The notes: generated from the letters alone by a model not told the origin. Counted from the first letter of the stretch, positions 17,993 through 28,357 are shown. The stretch is DNA of 64,000 bases from Nitrospirales bacterium (GCA_021603905.1 BQIU01000012.1:1-64000); one strand, 5' to 3'. A program made the numbers and translations.

Positions 17993-19324
17993 ATGACTGC
18001 CTTTTATATCCGGACTTCTATTCTCATCGCATTGCTGTTTTTTCCTGCCACGGGCTTTGCTGAAAGTCTTGTCATTGGCTTGTCGCCCTATCAGGAAAAA
18101 GAGGCAGCGACTGCCCAGGTTAAATCCACGCTGCAATTTTTGACGGATGTTTTGAAGCCGGGAGACTCGGCGCTAGTTTTTGATGCCTGGCATATCCGCA
18201 CGCTGGGCATGTTCACGGTGCCGAACAAGTCCGCCTACCGCCATCCCAAAGCCAAACTTCAGGCCAACCGCCAAGTGGTGAAGGCCTTACTTACCTTTGC
18301 AAAGCAAGCCAGAGAGCCGCAGGGCAATAACGAGCCTTCTGTGAGTGGCGCACTGCGCTTGCCGCAGGCTTTGCGCTTTATCGGCGAGAATTACCCGGCC
18401 ATACAAGAATCCGATCTTATCCTGCTGGGCAGTCCGATCTATGATGATCCCAAGGAAAAGGATTTTTCGATGACCGGAAACCATATCCCCGGTGACGGGC
18501 ATCTTATACACGCCCGCAGTGATACCCCTTACGGCATTAAGGGTCAGGATACGTTATTGAACAAGCGCCGGGTACATATCGGCTTTGCCGATGAACGCTG
18601 GAAACGAGACGATCATCATGGCTATTTTGTAAAACGTTTCTGGGATGTCTTCATTCAGCGTCAGGGCGGCGCGCTTTCGACCTTCACCAGTGACCTGCCG
18701 ACATTGTTGGGACGCGTCAAAGCCAAATCTCCGGCCCCCACGCAGACCTACGAGATGCAGGACACCGATAAGCTCGAAATGATCCTGTTGCGCCCGCCGG
18801 TGGTCAGGGATGAACTCTCCATTTATGAACGCCCCCTGACGACCACGCCCCTGGCGTTGGACATTCTCCGCCAGGCCCCCAATGTCGAGATTGGCCTGAC
18901 CTGGGAATGCGGTGAATGTGATCTTGATTTATACGCCAGGAACGGCGCGTCCTCTGAGCCCTTGTCTTATCTCAACAAACACACGCCCGCCGGTCATTTT
19001 TGGAAAGACTGGATACGTTCACCTTTGGGAAATGCCTATGAAACGGTGACCTATCATACGCCCGTTGATGTAGAGCAACTCTTCCTGGCCGCCAATTTCT
19101 ATGGCGGTCACGCGCCCGATGGGGTTAAAGGCGAGCTGCGGATTTCTTTAAACGGCCAAACCTATGCGAAGCGTTTCCATTTGCAGGCCATCAAAGGCAA
19201 TGGCGGTGAGAAGCGCGAAGAAACTCTGGAGGCCGGAATTCCGGCCAGTGCGCATTGGCTGGTATTCAACCCGCTTGCGGTGATTGGCGGCTTTGTCGAG
19301 GCTCCGGTTCTGAGCAGGAGATAA
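17993..19324 (+). CDS. Secreted protein with possible vWA-like domain (443 aa)
   Basis: The start is set at the ATG at 17993, where AAGGAGG lies at the right distance; the frame extends 16 codons further upstream into the previous gene. The first 24 residues are a signal peptide (hydrophobic SILIALLFFPATGFAE). The next 200 residues resemble a von Willebrand A-type fold in layout (LVIGLSPYQ, LKPGDSALVFDAWH, ESDLILLGSP) but lack a clear DxSxS metal site. The C-terminal domain has a CGECDLDLYAR motif and several beta-strand segments (VEQLFLAANFYGGH, GELRISLNGQTY). It lies between a membrane protein and the VirD4-like ATPase (6 bp gap), suggesting a periplasmic part of the mobilization apparatus. 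Confidence 0.55.
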   Translation: MTAFYIRTSILIALLFFPATGFAESLVIGLSPYQEKEAATAQVKSTLQFLTDVLKPGDSALVFDAWHIRTLGMFTVPNKSAYRHPKAKLQANRQVVKALLTFAKQAREPQGNNEPSVSGALRLPQALRFIGENYPAIQESDLILLGSPIYDDPKEKDFSMTGNHIPGDGHLIHARSDTPYGIKGQDTLLNKRRVHIGFADERWKRDDHHGYFVKRFWDVFIQRQGGALSTFTSDLPTLLGRVKAKSPAPTQTYEMQDTDKLEMILLRPPVVRDELSIYERPLTTTPLALDILRQAPNVEIGLTWECGECDLDLYARNGASSEPLSYLNKHTPAGHFWKDWIRSPLGNAYETVTYHTPVDVEQLFLAANFYGGHAPDGVKGELRISLNGQTYAKRFHLQAIKGNGGEKREETLEAGIPASAHWLVFNPLAVIGGFVEAPVLSRR

Positions 19325-19330
19325 ATACAG

Positions 19331-20977
19331 ATGCAAAACAGGCGCGAGCAACCTTCGCTCTTTCTGGCTATAGCTCTTACCAGTCTTTTTACCTGGGCCG
19401 CGTGGAAGAGTTGGGTCTTACAGATCGGTTTTCCGTTTATTCCCTCTATTCTAGGCTTACTAGCTACGGCCTGTGGCTTTAAGACAATAAGCCTTTCCAT
19501 CTTGCAGCTTCATAATTACCTGCTGCGCCGTGAGGCCATGGCTGAAACCGGGCTTAAAGGAACCGCGAGCTGGGCCACCAGGGACGATTTGAAATCTCAT
19601 GATCTTTATCAAACGGACGGGCTGTTCCTGGGCTGCGATCTTGACGGCAGGCCAATATTTTTTGAGGGCGAAATCCATGGTTTAACTTTAGCTTCTGCTG
19701 GCTCGTCGAAGACAGTTGCTTTTTCTATACCGGCTCTTTGCCATTCGCCTTTACCGATGATCGTGAGTGATTTTAAAGGAAGCCTGTCAGTTATGACGAA
19801 AGCAATTAGAGAGAAGCAGCACAAACAAGAAGTCTTTTGTGTCAATCCGGCACAACTCTACCGCGATAAACTTGGCGCTCCCGCCAGGTATAACCCCATG
19901 TGGATTCCTCTGGATGACTGGATGGATACGGACCGGAATAAAGACCTCATGGCGGATACCCAATCCATGGCCTTACAACTCTATCCCGAGCCATCTATTA
20001 AATCTGGCGATATCTATTGGCGAAACGGCAGCAGAAAAATCCTAATCTTCGGAATTGTATTTCTTGTTACGCAGTATGGCGAAAAAAGAGCAACATTAAG
20101 CGAATTACTCCGCCTCCTGCGTAATGTTAAAGACTTGATCAAAGCCTGTGAGGCCGTTCTTCATTCTTCTATCCTCAACGGAGAACTGGCTGATATGGCG
20201 GCGGAGCTTCACTACAAGCTCACGGCTCAGGATACGCGGCAGGTGGATAGCTTTCTGGAAGGCGCAATTCAGTCCATCATAGTTTTCTCAGCTTCCGGGC
20301 ATCTGGCCGAAAGCACCAGTATATGTGACTTTCGTTTCCGGGACTTAAAGACCACTGCGGCTACCGTATTCTTCGTTGCCGACCCCACCAAAGCGTCTGT
20401 TTATGCTCCCTGGATTGGCCTCATGGGTTGGGCGGCGATCACCGAACTCACCCGCTGTCAAAATACGAAACCCGTATTTTTTCTTCTTGATGAGGCGACC
20501 AACTTTAGAATTTCCAATTTATCTGAATCATTGACGGGCCTGCGCGAGTTCGGGATCAGGGTCTGGTTTGTGATTCAGGAACTGGAAGAATATGCCAGGG
20601 TTTATGGCCGTGAAAATTTAGAAACCCTGCTTTCGCAAACCGAAGTCAAACAAATCTTTGGCGTGCAAAACCAAAAAACCGCCGAGCTTGTTTCCCGGAT
20701 GCTGGGGGAACAATCGGTAAAATCGACCAATTACAACCTTGGCACGTATGTCAATGATCCGGTGACGCAATCCGTAGCCGAGCATTCCCGGCGTTTGTTA
20801 ACCCCGGATGAAGTGCGGCGCTTTGGCGATATGGTTTTATTTATTCGCAATCTGCCGCCCATCCACGCGGTCAAGACCGGGTATCACCAGGTGAAACCCT
20901 GGTCGGACTGGGTTGCCGCCAATCCGCTCTTTGGCAGCAAGCTGAAAGGCAAAACAAAAGTCTGGTTGAAATATTGA
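19331..20977 (+). CDS. TraG/VirD4-family coupling protein
   Basis: The 548-residue protein has two N-terminal membrane segments (LFLAIALTSLFTWAAW and FPFIPSILGLLATACGF) and a cytoplasmic ATPase domain. The family phrases are present: GTASWATRDDL, the nucleotide loop ASAGSSKTVAF (residues 121-131), MIVSDFKGSL, the Walker B strand PVFFLLDEATNF and the C-terminal QTEVKQIFGVQNQKTAELVSRMLGE. The P-loop is atypical: the usual GxGK is SSK. Coupling proteins bring the relaxase-DNA complex to a type IV secretion channel. With no channel genes here, it presumably works with a helper system. Confidence 0.8.
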   Translation: MQNRREQPSLFLAIALTSLFTWAAWKSWVLQIGFPFIPSILGLLATACGFKTISLSILQLHNYLLRREAMAETGLKGTASWATRDDLKSHDLYQTDGLFLGCDLDGRPIFFEGEIHGLTLASAGSSKTVAFSIPALCHSPLPMIVSDFKGSLSVMTKAIREKQHKQEVFCVNPAQLYRDKLGAPARYNPMWIPLDDWMDTDRNKDLMADTQSMALQLYPEPSIKSGDIYWRNGSRKILIFGIVFLVTQYGEKRATLSELLRLLRNVKDLIKACEAVLHSSILNGELADMAAELHYKLTAQDTRQVDSFLEGAIQSIIVFSASGHLAESTSICDFRFRDLKTTAATVFFVADPTKASVYAPWIGLMGWAAITELTRCQNTKPVFFLLDEATNFRISNLSESLTGLREFGIRVWFVIQELEEYARVYGRENLETLLSQTEVKQIFGVQNQKTAELVSRMLGEQSVKSTNYNLGTYVNDPVTQSVAEHSRRLLTPDEVRRFGDMVLFIRNLPPIHAVKTGYHQVKPWSDWVAANPLFGSKLKGKTKVWLKY

Positions 20978-20990
20978 GAGGGGTAACGAG

Positions 20991-21296
20991 ATGAAGCAGG
21001 CAAAGGTAACCGGTTATAAAAAAACCCGAAAGCCGTTTGGATTTAGTCAGCGAGCGAGTGCGTTTTTTCGGTCGGTGTTAAGAATGCTCATCGCGCTGCT
21101 TCCGTTCTTACCATTCGTAGCGATAGCAATTGTTTTCTTTTTACCCCAAACGCCGCATCTTCGCGTTTCCTATACCTATACTGGGACACACGAACATCCC
21201 ATTTATAGGACGTGCCGGTATTTAGGTGTTCACGGAACGGTCCAAGTCATTGGTCAGGACTGCCCTCTAATTAAATTTATTGTTGGTCAATCTTAG
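20991..21296 (+). CDS. Small membrane protein, last gene of the coupling-protein operon (101 aa)
   Basis: A basic N-terminus (KVTGYKKTRKPFGF) precedes one long hydrophobic segment (LRMLIALLPFLPFVAIAIVFFL). The C-terminal 45 residues (PHLRVSYTYTG, YRTCRYLGVHGTVQVIGQDCP) contain two cysteines and probably lie outside the cytoplasm. It starts 13 bp after the coupling protein. A decayed copy of the C-terminal region exists in inverted orientation at 34031-34146, with the same residues conserved, which supports it being a real coding gene. Confidence 0.6.
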   Translation: MKQAKVTGYKKTRKPFGFSQRASAFFRSVLRMLIALLPFLPFVAIAIVFFLPQTPHLRVSYTYTGTHEHPIYRTCRYLGVHGTVQVIGQDCPLIKFIVGQS

Positions 21297-21298
21297 TC

Positions 21299-24200
21299 TT
21301 ACCATTTATTGACATAGAGATGATTTACAAAGCCTTTATAGAACTTAATATTCAAATCCGCTGTAATTGTTACGACCGCTGTTGTGTGTGTATAGCGGCT
21401 ATCCCTATGACCAGTGCTTTGTTCATAACGCTCTAATTTGATGTGTACTAACAAGTCCATATTCTTTGGACTTAATACACTCTGCAAAAATTCCTTAGAG
21501 CATTTGAAGCGCAGGCCACTTTCTGATGTTTCTTCGTCATGTTCTCCTGTGTACCCCCAAGCTTCTGCAATTGCTTGAATATTGCCAATATCATTCTTCC
21601 ACTGCCTCTTGAAAGAATCGTCTGTTTTGAGAGAAAAGGTTTCAGTTATTTCTTTTTTAAAATGTGTGCGCTCCATAACACACCTAACTCCCAAGGTGTC
21701 GTTTTCGTCTATTTTTGTTTCTACACTAGGACAAACAAGCCATGGCTCATAAATTCCTTTTTGACTGCGCATATACTCTTCTTCATCCTCTCCTTCTTGG
21801 TATCTTGGCACCCAAGCTCGGAAAGGGTCTTCTTTAGAGAGCTGTGTTGCTAACGTTTTGGCTTGATCTGATGGAACCAGCGCAGAAGATACACGCACAC
21901 GAATGCCATCAGAGGAACACCAATTGCCCTCAACAATAATATCATTCTCTATCTTTAGTGAATTTACCCCAATAAGACTTAATATCGTGTCTTTATTGCC
22001 TGTAATAACTAGTTCTTTTTCGCCCTTCTCGAATAAATTTATCATGGTGTCTAGGGGGCGGGCGTCTACTCCATCGGATAGCCACAGTCCATCGTTTCGG
22101 GTTAGCAATTTCCTGTTCGTCCAATAGGGCCAAGGGTCCTCATCATACGCATCATCTGTAACGGGGCATTCAGCAAGCAATTCTCCAGCAGTGAGAAACA
22201 AAGAGTTCCAGCCTAGTTGCTGACCATATGTATGATATTTGGAAGTTATTCCCATGGTTTGTCGCCTTCCAAAACTTCTTTCTCTGCCTCCGTTCTCGTA
22301 CATACCATCAATGCTATCGTCAAACTTTCTAACCCATTTTGCGATCAGGTCATTCATCTCCCAGCCATGTTTTCCGAACACATCACTTAAAAACTGAACA
22401 TCATATTTTTGAAAGTCATAGTCTAAAGAAAACTTTGACTGAGGTTCCGGCGCATCATCTGGTCGTGTTTCATATAAACCACCCCTTCTGAATTTTCTAT
22501 TTTTTTCTTTCAAGCGCGGGTATGGAGATTTATTGACCGAATCTATGTTCTTCTTTTCTTTCGCAGGTAGTTTAAGATTGCCTTTTTCAGCGCATGTTTG
22601 GACTATTTTTGCGGAGAAATGCTGTATAAGAACATGAGGGAAGCTTTTATCTAAAGCCATTTTTTTGAATATATCGGCGTATTTGTTTAGCTCTATTGGA
22701 TAGTCAATTGCGACCCTGGCTAGAGAGATTAATAGCCATAGCCGAGCATGTAACTGATAAAAAGTTAATTCTGGTGCTTGAAATGGACGTGCGTTATCTG
22801 AGCCTATTTTTGCAATGAGTATATCTATGACATCCCATCTTTTAAGTTTTGCGAAGCGCCTTACACTATGAGCTGCCCTCCATCTATCCGCTGTTAGAGG
22901 AGAACCAAGTTTCTGCCACACTAAGCCTGCTGCTATTTCAGTCGAACTGCCTGATGGGTACATGTCTTTTTCCCATTCTCCATCTTCTACATTTAAAGAA
23001 AGTTTTGCAGCATTACTGTTGAGCAAGCGTACTAATGCTATTTGTCCTTCACCAACATCAGATCGTTCACAAATAATTGAAGCTAAAGATAACCAGACAG
23101 AGGCAGGAACATAAATATCAGGGCCAGAAAAAGTTTCTATTAACTTCATTGCTATTGTCGTTATTGAAACGCCGCAAAGTTCAGAAATTTCCTTTAGGTC
23201 TGAAGTAGACAATCGGTCGAAACTGATTAATTCATCTGAATGCAGTTGCAATAAGACATTGTCTAGATCAAAAAATGAAGTATCCAAAGCTTTGGAAGAT
23301 TGACTCCAAGTATCCTTGCACGCTCTTAATTCTTCGATCTTCCTGTAGTAAAATAAATGCTCGAGTTTAGATATAATTTGAATATAACGAGAGCGATCAC
23401 TAAACCCTACCTTTGCACGTATGCCTGAAAAATAGTCTTGTTCCAATAGATAAATTGCCTGCATCTCGTTTAATTTATCAATGGACTTTGATATTGACGC
23501 TTCGTCAATTGGGTCAGTTTCGTTAATGAGCTTCTTAACAAAATTTGTGTTTTCGCTTTCTCTTCCCTCTTTTCTTTTTTTATCTTTTTGGCCAACTTTT
23601 CCTCTATAATTCATATGTTCATTTCGCTGCTCTCTAACTTCATTTGATTTATTCCTCAACGCGAGTATGCGCATTGTTTCTTCATTTCCTCTACCTAAAA
23701 CTTTAGAGGATATTTCATACAACCTTTCAGCCTCAGTATCCATTACGATCCCTGAATTATTCTCCTCAAACTGAACGAGTAATTCTCTGATAAGCGCTTT
23801 TTGATTGGAACAACTTTTGTTGTAAATTGCCTCTGCAAGATGAGAAATACCATACCCATACGCTTCGGAAGGGTCGCAAAGCCTTAAAAGCGATAACCCT
23901 ATATCAGCTTCTATCTTATTGTTTTTTACTAAAGCAATGAGATACGGCAAAAGCGTATCCTCTAATCGAACCTTGTTGCGGTCATCCCATCTACTTAATT
24001 TCGCGAGTCCTTTACATCCCGCGATTTTTGATAAACCCTGAGCAAATGCATACCAAGGAAACTTGTGAGTTTCTTCGCCCATGTTAAGCTCACATATGTT
24101 GGTTAGGGTATGAAAGTCTTTATCTTTAAGCTCTTTTCCCTTTAAAGAAGCCGCAAAAAGCAGAAGTTCATTGGTGAATTCGTAATCGCCTGATCCGATG

Positions 24201-27200
24201 ATATCCATCTGATCTAGTCCAGCTTTAAAGTAACAGGCAGTTTCCTCTAAGCTCGCAGGTAAAATGGCTCTCGATAACTTGGCATAAAGGGAAGCTCGAT
24301 GATTCACATCGTCTTCTTGCTCAATCATGGTATTGGCTTTTACTGCTATCTCACCTGCCAGCTCATGAAATTTTGTTTGTTTTGATAAAACCGATACGAT
24401 CCTGATCAAACTATGGGCTCCAAAGAACCCACCTTCACTAAGAATTTTCCAAAAGGTTTTGATTGATGGAAGGGACAGATCGGTACGTGCCCATAGAGAG
24501 AAAACAATCAATTCACGTCCTAACCGGTCAAAGAACATATTGAAATCTTCCGAAACATCGTACACGCTCTTTGTTTTTCTAGCATCAGACCATGTTTGGA
24601 CTAAATTGACGAAAGCAGAGTCTGCATTGCCAATTGGAGAGGATAATAATTCAGCTAGAGATTTAGATAACTTGACGATAGGTTCCAGACGTTCATTTAA
24701 AAAGCGCTCTGCATCTCTTTTTGTTTCATAGCTAAATGATTGCCTTGCTTCCTTCTTTGTTTTTTCTTTTTCACTCCTTTCAAATCTTTCCGCAATCTTC
24801 TGTTTCAACTGTATTTCAAATTCTTTATCATCCAGGTTTCTATCAGGCACAGACCATATTTCAACTAATTCTCTCGGTAAGAGGTCTTGAGCTGACAGCT
24901 TGTAGTCTTTTGCCACGGAAATGGTGACTTGCCGCAGAATATAAGGAATGATGAAATGGTCGGAAAAGCGATCACTAAATGACCATAAGCTTGGTGCAGG
25001 AGATTTTAATGGTCCACAAATAGATAGTCCCTCTGACTTTAAGCCCATAGATAATGCTATCACTGAAGCTTTAAATAGACCGTCTTGAATCGTATAACTT
25101 CTATTTCGATGGTAGTCATCTCTGCCTAATTCTAATGTCTCTCGTTTATTACATGCTTCCGACAGTTTTTTTATCAATTCCACCTGCTGTTTATCATTTG
25201 TAAGTTCTTGAAAAGACAAGGTTCCAGCAATAACACCGATCTCGTCTGTTAAGCTTTCAAATAACTTATTTGTATCTATTTCTAAACAAGATGATAAAAG
25301 ATTGCAGGTATCTATGAATGAAAAAAGATGTTCGGAAACCTCATAGGCATACCAGTCTTTCCATTTTTTCATCCAATTAATAGCGACTTCATTCTTACCC
25401 TGAGACAGAACACATAATGGAATTGATGCAATATCTACGCTTTCATAACCTCCCTTATCTCGTCTGTAAGTATCGTCTTGTTCAGAAAAATGATTAATCC
25501 ATTCATTAGCACGTATGCCGTGACGGTAAGCTTCACTTGCTTCATCTGACAGTATATGAGCGATAGCAATCCTTGCATGCCTTGTCCCTTGCCAAGAGGT
25601 GCGGAGCTCAAAAAGGCGTCTTGTTGCATCAACATCATGAGAGGCGACAATTAGGTCTGGATTGTTCAAAATGTAATCAGAGCCTCTTTGATTGAGTGCC
25701 TCAATAGTTGACAGTTCTACAAGCAAACGAACAAGTTGATTGTAGTTTTCTTTTTGAGATGCATAAGATATCGCCGCTTTCAACCGCGCATGCCGGATAA
25801 CTTGTTTGCCAACCGTGCTTGTAATCTCTTTTGGGAAACGTTCGTCAAAAGCTAGTTCAAAAAGTTTTTTACCATCCCCTCGTTTTTTCAACAAACCTGG
25901 TAAAGCTTGTGCAGCGTATACCGAACTATCTTGTTGTATAAATAAATTTTTAGATACCTTATTTAGCGCCTGTTCATTAGAAGCGTAATCCTTTCTAATT
26001 AAAGTTTCTGTTGGCTCGTCTCGAAACCAGATTCCATGTTTTGTTTTCTCTAATAAAGGCGCCAAGTCTGATACAAAACTTTCAATCTCACTTACATTCA
26101 TACCTTGAGCAATGGCGTATTCTTCAATGGGAACGGGAGGGGGGAGCACTGATAATCCTGCAAGAAAAGAATTGATGTTTGACTTTCTGTATCCTCTACC
26201 TATTGCCTCTTTTAAGGCTTCCTCTATACGGGTTTTAAGCAAATCATCCAGTTCTACTGTTTTATTTATTTCGGATTGATCTAAAAGCCCTCTATCACTT
26301 AAAGCTAAATGTTCAAGAACTCTAGGATTGCCACCTGATCGTGCGTGAGCAACTTCAATCTCGGTAGACGTAAGCTTCCTTACTCGTGCTTTTAAGTAAA
26401 TTTGAGTTTCTTTAAGGGAAAACGGACCAAGTTTATACTCTTCACAAGAAAGATCGTCTTTGGCTAGCTCCCGGCGTTCTGTACGACAGCTTAATACTAT
26501 CGTTATGTTTGGAATATTCTGATTGTATTCGATGCTCTTCAATAATTCCTTAGAAAAACAATCTTCCTTCCTTTCCTGTGCGAAATCTGCCGCATTATCA
26601 ATGGCATCTATGAAAATCATTAACTTTTTATTTGGTGATGTTCTTTGCAATGTTTCTGAGGCCTGTGTAAGCCTTCTACGAAAGGTTTTGACAAGGTCTG
26701 CTGTATTTTCATGTGTTGGTATCAGAGGATCACATAACCCCTTACATGCCAGCTTGTTTGCAATATGAGTAAAAGCTCTCTTAGGCTGGTGACGTACATC
26801 TTCTGGTGCTCTGTAAGCACCACCTCCGAAACAATCGAATAAAATAACCTCATGTTCTCTATCATAGTGTTTCGCTATGCTTTGCAGAAAAACTGTTTTT
26901 CCTACTCCTCCTGATGCATGTATAAGAAATGGTTTATTTGTTTGTGCTATGAGATTTATAGCCTCTGGCAGATGTTCACGTTCTACAACTTCTCCTACTT
27001 CTGGGAAGCTTTCAGGGCATGGAAAGAGCGCATCCTCGTCAACCTCAAGTACACCTAAGACATCTATAAGCTTTATAAGATTATTTCTTTCTCCTTCTGA
27101 TCCTGCCTTATCTCTAAGTAACTGCTTCATACTTCCTAAATGTGCCCGTGACATGTGATCACGCGCACCTGACCAATCCGCCAAAGTCCTAGATAAACCT

Positions 27201-27796
27201 CTTTTGTTGTCGTTCAAACTTCCAGCTAATCCAGAGAAAGAAACCCTTTGTGCAAATTCGATTAGTTCTTTTCCGCTAAATCCGCATGTCTTTATGAATT
27301 GGTCCGCTTGCTTTTTAACCTCTCCAGTCAATGGCTTTCCATCTGCTATGGATTGAACGGCTTGCCCTAAAGCAGGGTATATTGGTCTGTTTGTTACTAG
27401 CTCAAATTCTAGTTTTTCATTGGTCTCTTTAACCTTGTATGTGTTTTTGTAATTCTTATATGCATCAGCAAATTTTTTGATGGTTTTCTTTGCATGGCTA
27501 TTGCGAAAAGGTGTCTGCGCATCACTTATCGAGTATTTAAGTTGGGCTATTACAACCTTATTAGAACCTTTAAATGTTGGCCTTTTGCCGTAATACAAAG
27601 TCACATCAGCGATTTCCACGGTTTCCGAAGATGCCTCTTTTTGATCGGCTGGATGTAACCCTTCTAAGGTAATGCCTATAAGATCGTCTTGAGGCCATAA
27701 TAATTGCAAAGCCTTTCGTGCGGCCCAATTCTCATGGAATTCGTGGCCATCACGAGAAGCTCTTGTTTTATCAACTTTGTTAACTTTCACAGCCAT
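21299..27796 (-). CDS. Giant STAND NTPase with Cap4/DUF4297-like nuclease (Avs-type antiphage candidate)
   Basis: The 2165-residue protein opens with GHEFHENWAARKALQLLWP and ITLEGL (about residues 17-46), then D64 in EIADV and the QLK triplet at 85-87, an arrangement of the PD-(D/E)xK type typical of Cap4 (DUF4297) dsDNA endonucleases. A STAND-type ATPase follows: Walker A HASGGVGKT (residues 293-301) and Walker B LMIFIDAIDN (392-401), with LSCRTERREL as a sensor region. The remaining about 1500 residues are helical, repeat-like and probably bind a phage protein. This domain order is that of Avs-type defence proteins, where recognition of a phage protein triggers oligomerization and DNA cleavage. 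It is AT-rich and lies alone between the coupling-protein operon and small accessory genes. Confidence 0.75.
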   Translation of the reverse strand: MAVKVNKVDKTRASRDGHEFHENWAARKALQLLWPQDDLIGITLEGLHPADQKEASSETVEIADVTLYYGKRPTFKGSNKVVIAQLKYSISDAQTPFRNSHAKKTIKKFADAYKNYKNTYKVKETNEKLEFELVTNRPIYPALGQAVQSIADGKPLTGEVKKQADQFIKTCGFSGKELIEFAQRVSFSGLAGSLNDNKRGLSRTLADWSGARDHMSRAHLGSMKQLLRDKAGSEGERNNLIKLIDVLGVLEVDEDALFPCPESFPEVGEVVEREHLPEAINLIAQTNKPFLIHASGGVGKTVFLQSIAKHYDREHEVILFDCFGGGAYRAPEDVRHQPKRAFTHIANKLACKGLCDPLIPTHENTADLVKTFRRRLTQASETLQRTSPNKKLMIFIDAIDNAADFAQERKEDCFSKELLKSIEYNQNIPNITIVLSCRTERRELAKDDLSCEEYKLGPFSLKETQIYLKARVRKLTSTEIEVAHARSGGNPRVLEHLALSDRGLLDQSEINKTVELDDLLKTRIEEALKEAIGRGYRKSNINSFLAGLSVLPPPVPIEEYAIAQGMNVSEIESFVSDLAPLLEKTKHGIWFRDEPTETLIRKDYASNEQALNKVSKNLFIQQDSSVYAAQALPGLLKKRGDGKKLFELAFDERFPKEITSTVGKQVIRHARLKAAISYASQKENYNQLVRLLVELSTIEALNQRGSDYILNNPDLIVASHDVDATRRLFELRTSWQGTRHARIAIAHILSDEASEAYRHGIRANEWINHFSEQDDTYRRDKGGYESVDIASIPLCVLSQGKNEVAINWMKKWKDWYAYEVSEHLFSFIDTCNLLSSCLEIDTNKLFESLTDEIGVIAGTLSFQELTNDKQQVELIKKLSEACNKRETLELGRDDYHRNRSYTIQDGLFKASVIALSMGLKSEGLSICGPLKSPAPSLWSFSDRFSDHFIIPYILRQVTISVAKDYKLSAQDLLPRELVEIWSVPDRNLDDKEFEIQLKQKIAERFERSEKEKTKKEARQSFSYETKRDAERFLNERLEPIVKLSKSLAELLSSPIGNADSAFVNLVQTWSDARKTKSVYDVSEDFNMFFDRLGRELIVFSLWARTDLSLPSIKTFWKILSEGGFFGAHSLIRIVSVLSKQTKFHELAGEIAVKANTMIEQEDDVNHRASLYAKLSRAILPASLEETACYFKAGLDQMDIIGSGDYEFTNELLLFAASLKGKELKDKDFHTLTNICELNMGEETHKFPWYAFAQGLSKIAGCKGLAKLSRWDDRNKVRLEDTLLPYLIALVKNNKIEADIGLSLLRLCDPSEAYGYGISHLAEAIYNKSCSNQKALIRELLVQFEENNSGIVMDTEAERLYEISSKVLGRGNEETMRILALRNKSNEVREQRNEHMNYRGKVGQKDKKRKEGRESENTNFVKKLINETDPIDEASISKSIDKLNEMQAIYLLEQDYFSGIRAKVGFSDRSRYIQIISKLEHLFYYRKIEELRACKDTWSQSSKALDTSFFDLDNVLLQLHSDELISFDRLSTSDLKEISELCGVSITTIAMKLIETFSGPDIYVPASVWLSLASIICERSDVGEGQIALVRLLNSNAAKLSLNVEDGEWEKDMYPSGSSTEIAAGLVWQKLGSPLTADRWRAAHSVRRFAKLKRWDVIDILIAKIGSDNARPFQAPELTFYQLHARLWLLISLARVAIDYPIELNKYADIFKKMALDKSFPHVLIQHFSAKIVQTCAEKGNLKLPAKEKKNIDSVNKSPYPRLKEKNRKFRRGGLYETRPDDAPEPQSKFSLDYDFQKYDVQFLSDVFGKHGWEMNDLIAKWVRKFDDSIDGMYENGGRERSFGRRQTMGITSKYHTYGQQLGWNSLFLTAGELLAECPVTDDAYDEDPWPYWTNRKLLTRNDGLWLSDGVDARPLDTMINLFEKGEKELVITGNKDTILSLIGVNSLKIENDIIVEGNWCSSDGIRVRVSSALVPSDQAKTLATQLSKEDPFRAWVPRYQEGEDEEEYMRSQKGIYEPWLVCPSVETKIDENDTLGVRCVMERTHFKKEITETFSLKTDDSFKRQWKNDIGNIQAIAEAWGYTGEHDEETSESGLRFKCSKEFLQSVLSPKNMDLLVHIKLERYEQSTGHRDSRYTHTTAVVTITADLNIKFYKGFVNHLYVNKW

Positions 27797-28108
27797 AAGA
27801 AAATCTCTAGCGGTCAGTAGTTATTTTTAGATTATAGTAACTCAATTAAGATGTAGAGGCTAAATTAGTAAAACAATCAAGAAGCCGTAGTATTGATTCC
27901 AATAAGAAGAAATTATTAGAAGCGGTTTATCATTACCCTTATAGCTGCGCGGCCTGCATCGACCCGCGCCAGCAAAGCTGATCACTCCCGCTGCCTGTCA
28001 GCCGCTTGCGCCAGGCATGTCCAAGGCGCTCTTCCTGTCCTCCGCTTGGTAAATTGCCTCTTCTCCTTTTGTGAAAGAGCCAATTCACCAACCAAAAAGG
28101 AGGACATC
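27797..28108. other. Non-coding leader region with GC-rich segment
   Basis: The gap separates the start of the STAND NTPase gene (reading left) from the first of several small genes (reading right). Bases about 27797-27920 are AT-rich and likely hold its promoter. The segment 27945-28045 is abruptly GC-rich (GCTGCGCGGCCTGCATCG..) and resembles the leader segments seen again at 35046-35100. No gene or hairpin of note is visible. Confidence 0.35.
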
Positions 28109-28357
28109 ATGGCTACCAAACAAAAACCACTTCATCAAATCCGCATCGGCAGTGTCCGGGCTTCCATCTGGGAGCAATCTTCGGGCAACGGCCCGTTCCT
28201 GTCCGTGAGCTTTTCACGCTCTTACAAGGATAAATCCGGCCAGTGGCAAAACGGCCATTCTTATCTCGCCCATGATCTTGAGGCGCTGATGGATTGCGCC
28301 CTTGAGGCCAAGGAATTTATTCGCCGGTATCGTCAATCATCCATGAGGGTGGCCTAA
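28109..28357 (+). CDS. Small accessory protein of the element (82 aa)
   Basis: The start at 28109 is preceded by AAAAAGGAGGACATC, a strong ribosome site; the frame extends upstream without a start signal. The product has a compact beta-type sequence (IRIGSVRASIWEQSSGNGPFLSVSFSRSYKD) like the small proteins carried in this position on alphaproteobacterial conjugative elements. I know no function. It ends one base into the next frame, with the following gene starting 35 bp downstream. Confidence 0.6.
   Translation: MATKQKPLHQIRIGSVRASIWEQSSGNGPFLSVSFSRSYKDKSGQWQNGHSYLAHDLEALMDCALEAKEFIRRYRQSSMRVA

Noticed and set aside
21299-27796. CBASS operon, because of the Cap4-like nuclease
   Set aside because: No cyclic nucleotide synthase is nearby and the nuclease is fused to a STAND ATPase, not to a SAVED domain.
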